Shown here piece by piece: positions 23,101 through 34,600 of a stretch of 39,880 nt of DNA. A program made the translations under genes and the position numbers. Each line of letters opens with the position of its first letter. Within the stretch, counting starts at the first letter, position 1. The notes below the pieces were generated by a model, which was given only the letters and a program-made list of their open reading frames with translations, had not been told where the DNA came from and made no database searches. This DNA is from Cytophagaceae bacterium (GTDB lineage Bacteria; Bacteroidota; Bacteroidia; Cytophagales; Cytophagaceae): contig JAIERY010000450.1 of the NCBI GenBank assembly GCA_019746425.1, forward strand, positions 1 to 39,880, read 5' to 3'.

Positions 23101-26100
23101 GCAGCGGTACAATAACAGATGTATTACAGGACGAATCCGAAAGGGTAAAAGTAAGGCATAATCCTTTCCCGGGATTAAGACCTTTCGGTATTGACGAGAG
23201 TCATTTGTTCTTCGGCCGTGAAGGACAAAGCGACGAAGTTCTGATGAAGATGAATCAGAATAAATTCGTCGCAGTTATCGGTGCATCCGGTAGCGGTAAG
23301 TCTTCATTTTTATATTGTGGCGTTATCCCTATATTATATGGTGGTTTTCTTACACAATCCGGCGCTAACTGGAACGTGGTAGTAACCCGTCCGGGCGGTG
23401 GCCCTATTGATAATCTTGCAGAGTCTTTATTAAAGAGCAATGTAGATTATGTTATTGCAGAAGGAGAAGAAAAGCAGGTAAAGAAAACCATTACTTCTAC
23501 TTTATTAAGAGGTTCTTCTCTTGGCCTGGTAGAAGCAATTGAGCAATTAAAGAGCAGTCAGAATCAGAACATATTAATATTAGTCGATCAGTTTGAAGAA
23601 TTGTTCCGTTTCAAGAAAAGTGAAGAAGGAAGCGGTACATCCAACGAGTCTCTGGCTTTTGTGAACCTTCTGCTGGAAGCAGTAAGAAGTGACGCTTCTA
23701 TATATGTTGCCATTACCATGAGATCTGACTTTATCGGTGAGTGCGCGCAGTTTCCTGAACTTACCAAGCTGATCAACGATAGCCACTACCTTATTCCTCA
23801 GATGACGAGGGAACAGAAGAGGGCAGCCATTGCTGGTCCGGTAGCGGTAGGAGGAGCAGCTGTTGCTCCGCGATTGGTTCAGCAGCTTTTGAATGACCTG
23901 GGTGATAACCCCGATCAGCTTCCTATTCTTCAACACGCCTTGATGCGTACCTGGAATTTCTGGGAGCAGAACCATGAAGAGGGAGAAGTATTAGACTTAC
24001 ATCATTACGAATCTATAGGAGGAATGAAGGAAGCTCTATCGCAGCACGCGAATGAAGCTTTTGAAGAACTTACTCCAAGACAAAAAGAGATTGCGGAATT
24101 TCTGTTCAAGGCATTGACAGAAAAAGGCGGAGACAATCATGGTATACGTCGTCCGACAAGATTAGGCACTATTGCAGCTATTGCCAATGCTCCTGAAGAG
24201 GAAGTGAAGGCAGTGATAGAAAGATTCAGAGCTCCCGGAAGATCTTTATTAATGCCTCCTATAGGAGTACCTCTCCATGCCAATACGATGATCGACATTT
24301 CTCACGAAAGCTTGATGCGTATCTGGGTGAGATTAAAAGTATGGGTGGAAGAAGAAGGTGAAGCGGTTGATATGTACCAAAGGCTTTCTGAAGCTGCTGC
24401 GATGTATCAGCAGGGAAAAACCGGTTTGTGGAGACCACCCGATCTGCAGCTTGCCTTGAACTGGAAAGACAAACACAAGCCGTCATTGGTTTGGGCATCA
24501 AGATATAATCCTGCCTTCGAGAGAACTATGGTGTTCCTTGAAACAAGTAAGCAGGCTTTTGAGACAGAGCAGAAGATCAAGGAAATGCTTCAGCGAAGAA
24601 TGCTGAAGAGAACCAGAATTGTGGCGATCATCCTTGGTACGGCGGCGGTTATTTCCATTGGTTTTTTGATTTTCGCGATTGTGCAGAAAATTGAGGCGGA
24701 TGATTTGCGTATTAAAGCTGAAGCCAATGAAAAGTCAGCAATTTTAGAAAAGCAACATGCTGAGGACGAGAAGAAAAAAGCAGTTGCAGCAAAAAAGGAG
24801 GCAGATGATCAGAAGTTAATTGCTATCGCTAATGCTCATGAAGCAGAAAGACAAACTATTATAGCCCGAAAAAATGCCGATGAAGCTAAAAAGCAAAGTG
24901 AAATAGCAAAGAAAAACGCAGATGAAGCAAAGCGACAGGCTGAAATAGCTAAAGAGAATGAAAAAAAGGCTACAGAAGCAAAAACATTAGCCGATCAAAA
25001 TGCTGACAAAGCTTACAGATTGCGTTTGCTTTCTATCGCTCAGTCTATGGCGGTGAAATCGCTGCAGATAGAAGATACTATGAGAAAGAGCGTTATTGCC
25101 ATGCAGGCATACCGCTTCCATAAAGACAACGGCGGTAATGAGCATAACCACGACGTATATGATGGCTTGTATTACGCACTGAAAACACTTAAGCCGAATA
25201 ATTACAATAGTCTAAAAGGTCATACCAACGCTGTGAGGTCTATTGTGTATTCTCCCGATGCTAAGTTTGTATACACAGGAGGCAGCGATGGTAAAGTAAT
25301 TAAGTGGAATCTTGAAAATGGTACCAGTGAATTACTTTTACAGAATGGATTTGTGAACAGAATGCTTGCGCTTAGCCCAGACAACAGCTGGCTTGCGGTT
25401 GGTGGTGACAGATCTACCATTCAGCTGATCAATCTTGCCAATCCAACAGAAGCACCTAAAGTATTAAGCGGCCATAAAGGACATATCGCTTCATTGATAT
25501 TTACCGGTAACGGATTGGTATCTGCAGGAACAGGTGACAGCAGCATATTACGATGGGATGTGAATGAAGATAAATCTGCATTGGTGGCAAAAATATCTGC
25601 TAAGATCAAATGTGTAGCAGTTGCTCCCGACAATCAGACGCTTGCAGTGGGAGATGACAAAGGCCAGGTAATATTGATCGAGAATGGTAAAGAGACAGTG
25701 TTGTTTGAGAAAAAAGGAAGAACAATTCATGCCGTGACATTTGGTAAAAACGGAAAATGGATTGCTGCCGGCGATGACATCGGAACGATCCGGATCTGGA
25801 ATGCAGAAGAGAAAAAACTAATAGGCACGCTTAGCGGTCAGAAAGCAAGGATCAATGATATTAAGTTCAGCAACGATGCCAGATTCCTGGCCACTGCAAG
25901 CTTTGACGCTAGTGCGAGGATCTATAATATGAATAACCTCAACGAGGCTCCGCTTGAATTAAAAGATCACAATTCGTGGGCATGGTCGCTGGCATTCAGT
26001 CCTGACGGAAATAAACTTCTGGTAGGTTGTGTAGACAAACTGATAAGAATCTGGCCTACTCATATTGACTTTATGGCAAATGAAATTTGCGATAAAGTCA

Positions 26101-26213
26101 ATAGAAATATGACGGGAAGAGAATGGGAGCGTTATGTGGCACCACTTGATGATATCAAATATCAGAGAACCTGCCCGCATCTGCCAAGCAGCGAGGCTGT
26201 AAAAGAAGAATAG
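23097..26213 (+). CDS. nSTAND NTPase with transmembrane helix, coiled coil and WD40 propeller
   Basis: A 1038-residue signalling NTPase. NPFPGLRPFGIDESHLFFGR (22-41) is the hallmark of the nSTAND1 family. Walker A GASGSGKSS (62-70) and Walker B ILILVDQFEELFRF (159-172) follow, then a winged-helix/helical region to about 500. A single transmembrane helix lies at about 507-529, preceded by RRMLKRTR. Residues 530-640 are a coiled coil containing a repeated 14-residue unit (KKNADEAKKQSEIA / KKNADEAKRQAEIA). Seven WD40 repeats (about 704-995) form one propeller, ending in a short tail. The positive charges before the helix predict the NTPase inside and the propeller outside the cytoplasm. STAND proteins oligomerise on ligand sensing. 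It is translationally coupled to the TIR gene. Confidence 0.93.
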   Translation: MSSGTITDVLQDESERVKVRHNPFPGLRPFGIDESHLFFGREGQSDEVLMKMNQNKFVAVIGASGSGKSSFLYCGVIPILYGGFLTQSGANWNVVVTRPGGGPIDNLAESLLKSNVDYVIAEGEEKQVKKTITSTLLRGSSLGLVEAIEQLKSSQNQNILILVDQFEELFRFKKSEEGSGTSNESLAFVNLLLEAVRSDASIYVAITMRSDFIGECAQFPELTKLINDSHYLIPQMTREQKRAAIAGPVAVGGAAVAPRLVQQLLNDLGDNPDQLPILQHALMRTWNFWEQNHEEGEVLDLHHYESIGGMKEALSQHANEAFEELTPRQKEIAEFLFKALTEKGGDNHGIRRPTRLGTIAAIANAPEEEVKAVIERFRAPGRSLLMPPIGVPLHANTMIDISHESLMRIWVRLKVWVEEEGEAVDMYQRLSEAAAMYQQGKTGLWRPPDLQLALNWKDKHKPSLVWASRYNPAFERTMVFLETSKQAFETEQKIKEMLQRRMLKRTRIVAIILGTAAVISIGFLIFAIVQKIEADDLRIKAEANEKSAILEKQHAEDEKKKAVAAKKEADDQKLIAIANAHEAERQTIIARKNADEAKKQSEIAKKNADEAKRQAEIAKENEKKATEAKTLADQNADKAYRLRLLSIAQSMAVKSLQIEDTMRKSVIAMQAYRFHKDNGGNEHNHDVYDGLYYALKTLKPNNYNSLKGHTNAVRSIVYSPDAKFVYTGGSDGKVIKWNLENGTSELLLQNGFVNRMLALSPDNSWLAVGGDRSTIQLINLANPTEAPKVLSGHKGHIASLIFTGNGLVSAGTGDSSILRWDVNEDKSALVAKISAKIKCVAVAPDNQTLAVGDDKGQVILIENGKETVLFEKKGRTIHAVTFGKNGKWIAAGDDIGTIRIWNAEEKKLIGTLSGQKARINDIKFSNDARFLATASFDASARIYNMNNLNEAPLELKDHNSWAWSLAFSPDGNKLLVGCVDKLIRIWPTHIDFMANEICDKVNRNMTGREWERYVAPLDDIKYQRTCPHLPSSEAVKEE
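24868..24955 (+). repeat. 42-bp repeat inside the STAND coiled coil
   Basis: Two diverged 42-base units encode the 14-residue heptad pairs KKNADEAKKQSEIA and KKNADEAKRQAEIA. The repeat is in frame, so unit gain or loss would change the coil length without breaking the gene. Confidence 0.6.
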
Positions 26214-26264
26214 TTTTGACCATGATTAAATGATTTTATTGATGAATATGATTTTGTGACAGTA

Positions 26265-27329
26265 ATGAATAATTCGAATTTTAAATTTTTTTTACTTACC
26301 ATTTTACTGGGATTTTTTACTTCAGGTATTTCGGTTAGGGCACAGGACTCTGTCAATGTTTGTACGCAAACATTAAATGATGCGCAGGATGCTTATGATG
26401 CCGGAAAGCTCAGCGGTATTCCTGCCATGCTTGAAGGCTGTCTGAAAGATGGATTTACGAGGGCAGAAAAACTTTCTGCTTTACGGGTGCTGATTCTGAC
26501 TTATCTTTTTCAGGATGAAGATGAACTGGCAGAGCAGACATTGCTCGCACTCTTAAAAGAAGATCCTGAATATAAAGTAAACGAAGCGCTGGATCCAGCC
26601 GAATTTATTTATCTGTACAATACTTACAGAACGCTTCCTGTGGTTTCAATTGGTTTGATAGGCGGAGTCAATCAAAGCAGGATGCATCTGAGCCAGGAAT
26701 TCAGTACTGACAATATAAATAATTCAGAAGTAAAATATTCTCCGGGAATGGGGTATCAGTTTGGAGTAATCGCGGATATACTTCTGTATAAAAATTTTCA
26801 AATCAATACAGCAATACTTTTCTCCGGAAAAAAATATCAGATGGATAGCGAAAAGTTATTTTCCTACACAAACCTGAACCTGATAGAAAATCAGACCTGG
26901 ATGCATTTGCCAGTTACGTTGAAGTACAATTTCGGGAAAAAGAAACTTGTTCCTTTTATTCAGGCCGGAATGTCCCTAGACCTGTTTCTTGCATCAAGCG
27001 GAAATATAAAAAGAACCAGTATCGAAAACGATAACGATGCTTCCGGGCCTTCTGTACAGATGAGCAGTTTGAGAAACAAGCTGAATTATTCAGCTGTGTT
27101 TGGAGCCGGCGCCAGATACAAAATCGGGTATGGCTATGCGATATTAGATGTGAGGTACAACCTTGGGTTGCGAAACATTGTCAATGTAAAAAACAGATAT
27201 TCCAATAATGAGCTTGTCTATTATTATGGATATATAGACAGCGACAGCAAACTACATAATATCATGATTTCTGTAGGTTATCTTAAATCACTTTATAAGC
27301 CTAAAAAGATTAAGGTTAAAAATGCGTAA
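26265..27329 (+). CDS. Outer-membrane beta-barrel protein with periplasmic helical N-domain
   Basis: About 354 residues from ATG 26265 (a GTG at 26256 would add three residues). A signal peptide (to about residue 28, ending VRAQ) is followed by a TPR-like helical segment (about 32-125, with VNVCTQTLNDAQDAYDAGKL and SALRVLILTYLFQDEDE). From the PVVSIGLIGGVNQSRM segment on, alternating beta strands suit an outer-membrane barrel of PorT/OmpA-like size (YSPGMGYQFGVIADILLYK, PVTLKYNFGKKKLVPFIQAG, MISVGYLKSLYKP). No enzymatic motif is seen. It follows the STAND gene by 51 bases and overlaps the lipoprotein gene by 8 bases, so it belongs to the same transcription unit. Confidence 0.85.
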   Translation: MNNSNFKFFLLTILLGFFTSGISVRAQDSVNVCTQTLNDAQDAYDAGKLSGIPAMLEGCLKDGFTRAEKLSALRVLILTYLFQDEDELAEQTLLALLKEDPEYKVNEALDPAEFIYLYNTYRTLPVVSIGLIGGVNQSRMHLSQEFSTDNINNSEVKYSPGMGYQFGVIADILLYKNFQINTAILFSGKKYQMDSEKLFSYTNLNLIENQTWMHLPVTLKYNFGKKKLVPFIQAGMSLDLFLASSGNIKRTSIENDNDASGPSVQMSSLRNKLNYSAVFGAGARYKIGYGYAILDVRYNLGLRNIVNVKNRYSNNELVYYYGYIDSDSKLHNIMISVGYLKSLYKPKKIKVKNA

Positions 27330-28548
27330 ATTTTATTTTTTCATATTGATTCCCTTTGTTTCGCTTACACTTTTGAGTTGTAAAAAAGAAGAGATGAATC
27401 TTTCTAAAGGATTTATCAAGTATTTTGGAGGTATAGAAGCAGATGATGCTTCTGACATGCAGCCTACAGGTGACGGAGGATATATTATTATAGGTACAAC
27501 AAGCAGTTATGGAATTGGCGGACAAGATATTTATTTAATAAAGACTGATTCAAGAGGAAACGAAGAGTGGCATAAAACATATGGCGATAGTCTGGATGAC
27601 CAGGGCAGTTCTGTGCAGCAAACTTCTGACGGAGGCTTTATTTTAGCAGGCACATACAGATACATTACAGGAGTCGATTCCAACAAGACAGATTTTTATG
27701 TGATTAAAACAGATGGGGCCGGAAGTGTGCAATGGTCAAAAATCATTGGAATTTCCGGTAAGAATGAGGAAGGTGTGTGTGCCAGGCAAACAGCAGACGG
27801 AGGATATATTGTGGTGGGCAATACTGTCACCGCCGGTAACGAAGATATTTTCATCGTAAAATTATTTGCCAATGGTAATCAGGATTGGACGCAGATATTG
27901 CCTATCGATCCGTTAAACCCGAACGTTAAGGATTTTGCTTCCAATGTAGTTCAGAGAGGTGATGGAGGGTACTTAATAAGCACCAGTGCAATAGGTTTTG
28001 CAACAGGAGCTTCTCCCAGATGGATCAATACAAATTCGCTGGGTTTTCAAAACAATGCTCCAGAAAAGACAACTTACTTAGAAAACACGATGAGTACTGG
28101 GATGGAAATAACTCACTCTCTTATGGAAGCTGCATATTATTTTACCGGACAAACCAGCACAGATGATATTTATGTGATGAAAGTGGGTGATGCCATATCG
28201 CTTAATAAAATATGGTTCAAAACTTATGGAGGATCGGGAGTCGATGCTGCCCGTTCGATTCAGGCAACTGAAGACGGTGGTTTTGTGGTCTTAGGTTCAA
28301 CTACCTCTTTTGGGGCGGGGGGGAGAGATATTTACCTTTTTAAAGTGGATGCAAGCGGGGATAATGTAGAATGGTCAAAAACTTTCGGTGGTGCCGGTCT
28401 GGATGTGGGAAAAGTGGTCAGAAAAACCTCTGATGGCGGTTATGCTATCCTTGGAACATTGGAATTCGGCGATGATCCTTCCGCAAAGGATAATATCATC
28501 TGCCTTATAAAAGTGGACAGTAAAGGTGAAATCACCAATGTCGAGTAA
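27322..28548 (+). CDS. Lipoprotein with tandem propeller-like repeats
   Basis: A 408-residue secreted lipoprotein. The signal peptide ends in a lipobox LLSC (cysteine 20). The mature part consists of about six repeats of the form DGGYIIIGTTSSYGIGGQDI, then YLIKTDSRGNEEWHKTYG, each with a TxDGGY/F core, a GTTSSxGxGGxDxY strand and a W-KTxG ending. Such repeats are predicted to form a beta-propeller. Attachment by lipid to the periplasmic or outer leaflet is likely. The start overlaps the end of the barrel gene (ATGCGTAA), suggesting coupled production. Function is unknown; it may bind a ligand or the barrel. Confidence 0.85.
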   Translation: MRKFYFFILIPFVSLTLLSCKKEEMNLSKGFIKYFGGIEADDASDMQPTGDGGYIIIGTTSSYGIGGQDIYLIKTDSRGNEEWHKTYGDSLDDQGSSVQQTSDGGFILAGTYRYITGVDSNKTDFYVIKTDGAGSVQWSKIIGISGKNEEGVCARQTADGGYIVVGNTVTAGNEDIFIVKLFANGNQDWTQILPIDPLNPNVKDFASNVVQRGDGGYLISTSAIGFATGASPRWINTNSLGFQNNAPEKTTYLENTMSTGMEITHSLMEAAYYFTGQTSTDDIYVMKVGDAISLNKIWFKTYGGSGVDAARSIQATEDGGFVVLGSTTSFGAGGRDIYLFKVDASGDNVEWSKTFGGAGLDVGKVVRKTSDGGYAILGTLEFGDDPSAKDNIICLIKVDSKGEITNVE

Positions 28549-28667
28549 TTAAGAGGATATAATTAATCAAAAATATAACTATTTTAATAAAAAAGGTTAC
28601 TAATTTGGATTTTTCCGGATTAATAGGCTTTCTGGTCCCTATTCGAGCATATAAAAACTTTAATTTT

Positions 28668-31600
28668 ATGGTAAAACTTTACCGCATCCTACTTTTTGCA
28701 CTAATAACTTTAGTAGGTCTTACCTCAGGTTATACACAAAATACTGTAGTAACACCTGCAGCCGCACAAACAAATATGTGCGTTGGAGCAGCTGGCTATA
28801 CTACTTTGGGAATGATCATCATTGCAGAGACTAATTTTGCAAACTTTAATGCTGGAAATAATCAGACATATATTATGTCCACTCCAGCTAATTTTGAATT
28901 TAATACCGGCGCCACGCCCGCTATTACTGCTAATGGTGGTGGGGTATCAGGTATCAGTGCAATAACAGTATCAGCAACTACTATATCATTTCAGTTTAAT
29001 GTATCAGGAGGTTCAACCGGAGCAGGTCCTTTAGATTCAATCAGAATTACGGGAGTACAAGTAAGAGCAATTACGGCCGCATCTACGGGTAGTATAGCCA
29101 GATCAGGCGGAACGGCTATCATGGCAGGGAATGCAGCGGGAGATGGACAGGTTCATTGCAGTTTAACCAGCGTTCAGAATCCGAATATTACTGGTAACCC
29201 CGGAAATCAATCAGTATGTACCGGTGGCAATACAAGCTTTACAGTGACTGCAACAGGAACAGGATTAACTTATTTTTGGGAACGATTTAATGGTGCAACA
29301 TGGAATGATCCTCCTGGAGCAATATACAGCGGACAAGGTACAAATACCCTTACGTTGACGGGCGTAGTTATTGCACAGAATGGATATTTATTCAGATGTA
29401 CGGTTACCGGGGCTTGCGGCCCTGTGACGTCAAACCAGGCTACGCTTACCGTAACAGACCCTCCGATCATTACAGTTCAGCCACCTAACAGGAATACATG
29501 TTCTGCAACTACATTCACAATTACTGCGACAGGCGCTACAACGTATCAATGGGAAGTAGATCCAAACACAGGAACATTTGCGAATGTGCCTGCTGCTGCT
29601 CCGTATTCTAATACGACTACCAATACTTTAGGTATTTCCAGCATAGCTGGTCTTAACAATTATAAATACCGTTGTGTAGTTTCCAACGGGGTATGTTCTG
29701 TAACTTCTGCTCAGGGGACATTAACTACAGCATCGGTTCCCAATGTTACTTCGCCTCCGCCTGACAGAACTATATGTTCAGGGACAGGGACCACATTTCC
29801 TGTTACAGCTACAGGGGCTACAACTTATCAATGGGAAGTAGATCCAAACACTGGAACATTTGCGAATGTGCCTGCTGCAGCTCCATATTCTAATACGACT
29901 ACAGCCACTTTAAATATTTCCAATGTGGCTGGGCTAAATAATTACAAATACCGCTGCGTGATTACCAACGCTTGCGGATCTGTAAATTCTGCCCAGGGAA
30001 CATTAACAGTAAGTGCAGGCCCTGCTATTACAACACAACCAGTTAATACTACTACTTGCGTTAACAATAATCCAACCTTCACAGTGGTAGCTTCTGGCGT
30101 CACTACCTATTCATGGGAGCGTGACAGGAATGATGGCAATGGGTTCGGTGCGGCTCCGGGTGGATTTTATAGCGGACAAACTACAAATACTCTCACAGTC
30201 AATAGTGCGCAGACTTCCCAGAACGGATATTTATTCCGTGTAATTCTTACTAACTCATGCGGTACAACAACTTCAAATACAGCAACACTAACAGTATACT
30301 CTACAGCAACGGCTAACTTCTTTGGTTTAAATACAAGTTATTGCAGAAATGCACCCTTCGATACACTTGAAGGATTCCCGGTAGGAGGGACTTTTTCAGG
30401 ACCAGGTATTACCAATCTTCCCGGTAGCTTTGCCAGGTTTGATGCGTTTGCCGCCGGGTCAGGATCTAAAACTATTACATATACATTGGGTTGCGGTATC
30501 ACCAAAAATACAACGGTTAACGATACGACTAATATTGATTATACAAGTCCTGCCAATCCAACGCCGTCATATTCTGTATCCAGTCCTTCAGTTGACCTTG
30601 TAGTGGAAGCAGTTCCGCCTGCGGGTTCATTACCCGGAACCTTTTCCGGTACAGGAGTAAGCGGCACTAAATTTTATCCTAACATTGCAGGGGTGGGTGG
30701 TCCATATCCTGTATCATTTACCTTCACTAATCCTAGCGGATGTGTGAGTAAAGTAATTAAACCTATTACGGTTACTTCTCCAGGTTTGGGGATACCTCCT
30801 TTGAGAAATGGCGGAACTCCTTTTTGCCAGGGAGCGGCTTTAGTAAACCTGAATCCTAATACCGTAGATGGAGGAGCTCCTTTCTTTTTCCCTCCATTCT
30901 ATGCTTTCGCTGGGTATTCCGGAACAGGTATTACCCAGACCGGATCTACCACCTATCAATTCAATCCTAGTACACCAGGATCTTATGTAATAAATTATCT
31001 GACATCGCAATATGATTTCTGGACAGGTGAAACAATTATTCAGATTTATGCGAGTCAGACAGTGACGGTCAATTCACAAACGGCTATAGATTTTAATTTA
31101 CCTTCAGTTGCCTGTAACATTGCGGGACCTATTGATATGAATCCTTTCCCGGGACTATTATCCGGATCACCGGGTACTTCCATGAGTATTGTAAGCCCTG
31201 CCTCGCCTCCTGCCGGAATGTTATCAGGTGCAAACAATACTATATTCAATCCTTCTGCGGCTGGGCCAACCCAGACAACTTTTACCGTAAGATATACTTA
31301 TGTAAATGCTTCCGGATGTACTACTATTCTTGATAAAAACATTACGGTCTTTCCAAAACCTCCATTGCCTACCTTACAGCCTCCTGATGGTTTCTGGGGA
31401 GCGCAATCGGAGCAGTTTTGCTATGGATCGCCGAAAAAATTCATAGGTGCATTATATGATCCGGCTATTGATTATAACTGGTATAATAATGCTTCTCTGG
31501 CGCCTGCTACAAAAATTTCCGATTTCTATTATATGCCGCCGCAACCGGCGAATAATAATCCCGGCACTTATAATTATTATGTGACTCAAACAGTTTCTGG

Positions 31601-34600
31601 TTGCACCAGTGATCCTTTGACGGTAACAGTGCAGATCAATGACAGGGGAGTGGCAAATGCGGGGCCTGACCAGGTGATTTGTGAGGGAAGTACCGTAACG
31701 CTTGCAGGTTCCAGTACCCGTGCATTTGCTGGTACATCTTTACCGGCTGCATGGTCTTCGCCGACCGGCGGTGGGTTTACACCTAACGTAAATACATTGA
31801 ATGCTGTGTATACTCCAACAGCTACAGATATTGCGGATCAATTTGTTAATCTGACTTTAACTTCTAATGATCCCGACGGTGCAGGCCCTTGCCTGGCGCC
31901 GACTGACGTAGTAAGAATCAATATCAATAAAGCTCCCTTGGCCAATGCCGGCGGCGATGTAACATATTGTTCTGATAACCTCATCTTATTACAAGGAAGC
32001 TATAGCGGATCAGCTAACTCTATTACCTGGACTGGCGGCGCAGGAATTATTATGTCTCCAGGTTCCAACGTAAGTCAATACATTCCTACAACTGTAGAAA
32101 AAATCGGAAGTACAGTTACTTTTACAGCAACCACTAATGATCCGGATGGCGTAGGCGGCCCTTGTGTTGCCGTTTCTGATCAGGTAAGCATTACTATTAA
32201 TCAGCAGGCAGCAGTTAATCCTGGGCCATTGCAAATAATTTGCGAAGGCAACATGGCAACTCTTAATGGGGCAAGCACACTTGCCTTCTCTGGAGCCGCA
32301 GTGCCTGGCACATGGTTTTCTCCTACCGGTGGCACATTTACTCCAAATGTGAATACATTAAATGCTGTGTACACACCAACTGCTACAGATATCAGCAATC
32401 AGTTTGTGGATCTTGTTTTAACATCAGATGATCCTGACGGGGTTGGGGGTCCATGTACAGCGGTTAGCAACCAGGTAAGGATTAATATTAATAGAGCCGC
32501 TTCTGTATTTGCCGGAAATGATATGACTTATTGTTCTGACAATACCATTCTTTTAGCCGGAAATTATTCAGGAACGGCCAGTTCATTGACATGGTCAGGT
32601 GGTACAGGAAGCATACTTCTTCCATCTTCGACCGTGACCCAATACAACGCAACAAACCTAGAAAAAACCGGAGGTATTATTACATTCACTGCTACTACCA
32701 ATGACCCGGATGGCGCTGGACCGTGTGTGGCTGTATCAGATCAGGTAAGTGTTACTATTAACCAGGAAGCGACAGTAAATGCCGGAATTGATCAGGCCGT
32801 TTGCAGATCGACAGGTACCACTCTCACAAACCTTAATGGAACAAGTCAATATAAATATACATCATCTCCCCTGGGGTCAACATGGTCGGGAGGAGTAGGC
32901 GTATTTGGAAATACATCTTCTTTAACATCCAGCTATACACCTGATGTTTCAGAAATACCTGCGGATGGTACATATGGTAATCCTGTAAAATTATATCTCA
33001 CTACCAATGATCCTGACGGAGCCGGACCTTGTGCTATAGTAATGGATTCGGTAATTGTTACGGTAAATCCGCTTCCACGTATTGATTCGGTAATTGTGAT
33101 TGATACAGCATTCTGTACCTCGGATAATGCTTTCCAGATTACTGTGGTAATGCAGTCAAGCTATATCAAGCAATCGGATGCCTTTACAGATTTGCCTGGA
33201 GGTAATCAGGGGATAAGCGGTAGTTTCTTCGTACCTAATATTGCTACGATCGGCGCACACACTATACGATATACATTTACGGATGCCAATGGTTGCAGCA
33301 ATTTCCGCGATACATTGATTAACGTATATGGGGTACCGAAGCCGAAGTTCACCATTACCGACTATTGTGCAACTAGTCCTACTCTGTTTGACGGATCGAC
33401 TTCAGATATATCTTTTGATCCTGCAAGTACTATTGCCAATTACAAATGGAACTTTGGGGATTTCAATACAGAAAGCGATACTTCGCTGCTCGTAGCAGAT
33501 TCTTATGTGTACAGCAAGACACTCAATCCAAGCGCCAAGCAGGCTTATACGCCAAGACTTACCGTAATTACAGATAAAGGCTGTGTAGGAGTTAAAGATT
33601 CAACGGTCACTATCGGAAATATTCCCGCAACAGATTTCAAATGGAGCAAAATATGCCCGGTAGATACCTCTGCATTTGTTGACCTTTCCGCATTCCCTTC
33701 ACAGGAGGTTTCCCAATACACCTGGAATTTTGCCGATGGAACAATCATCAATGGCCCTGGTATGATTGCAGGTCCTGCGCCAAACAATGCCTTGAAAAAT
33801 CCAAAGCATAAAATGGCCAATGGAACGGGAGCATATAATGTCACCTACACTATTTCTACCGTACGCGGATGTGATAGCTCTATGACAAAGAGAGTGGATA
33901 TACTCGATCAATACAGACCCACTCCAAGCGATCCATATGCAACGAACTTTGCAACAGACAATGCCTTTTGGGCAGTGGATGGTAAAAACAATAGCTGGCA
34001 GTGGGGAGCTTCTTCCAAGCCAATTATTAACAGCAGCGGAAGAAAGGTTTGGGTTACTGATACGAATAGCGTTTATAATGTGAACGAAGATTCACACTTA
34101 AATGGTCCGTGTCTGAATTTTGATACTCTGAGCAAGCCTATGATATCGATGAAAATCTGGTCAGCTACTCAGAACCAATTTGCCGGCGCTGTATTACAGT
34201 CTTCTACTGACGGAGGTACAACATGGAGCGTAGTTGGAAAGCTTAACGACGGAATTAACTGGTATGATAACTTCGGTATTCAGGGAAATCCTGGCGGACA
34301 AACAATCAATCAGTTTGGCTGGACGGGAGTTTATAGCGACTGGAGAATTGCGAGGATCAGTTTAAGTTCTTTTGCGACTAAACCGGCTGTAAGATTCAGG
34401 GTAGCCTTTGGTTCAGGAGGTGATTCATTAAATCTGAAAGACGGATTTGCAATAGATAGTGTTTGGGTTGGAGAAAGAAACAAACTGATATTGCTTGAAA
34501 ACTTCACCAACAGTAATTCTGTAGCTGCTGCGGCCAACGATGCCAATATGAATAACCTGGTAAATAATTTAAGACCAAATGATGTGGTAGCCATACATTA

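Noticed and set aside
28605-28667. TTG start for the giant surface protein
   Set aside because: It would put 21 residues in front of a normal signal peptide; ATG 28668 gives a correct export signal.
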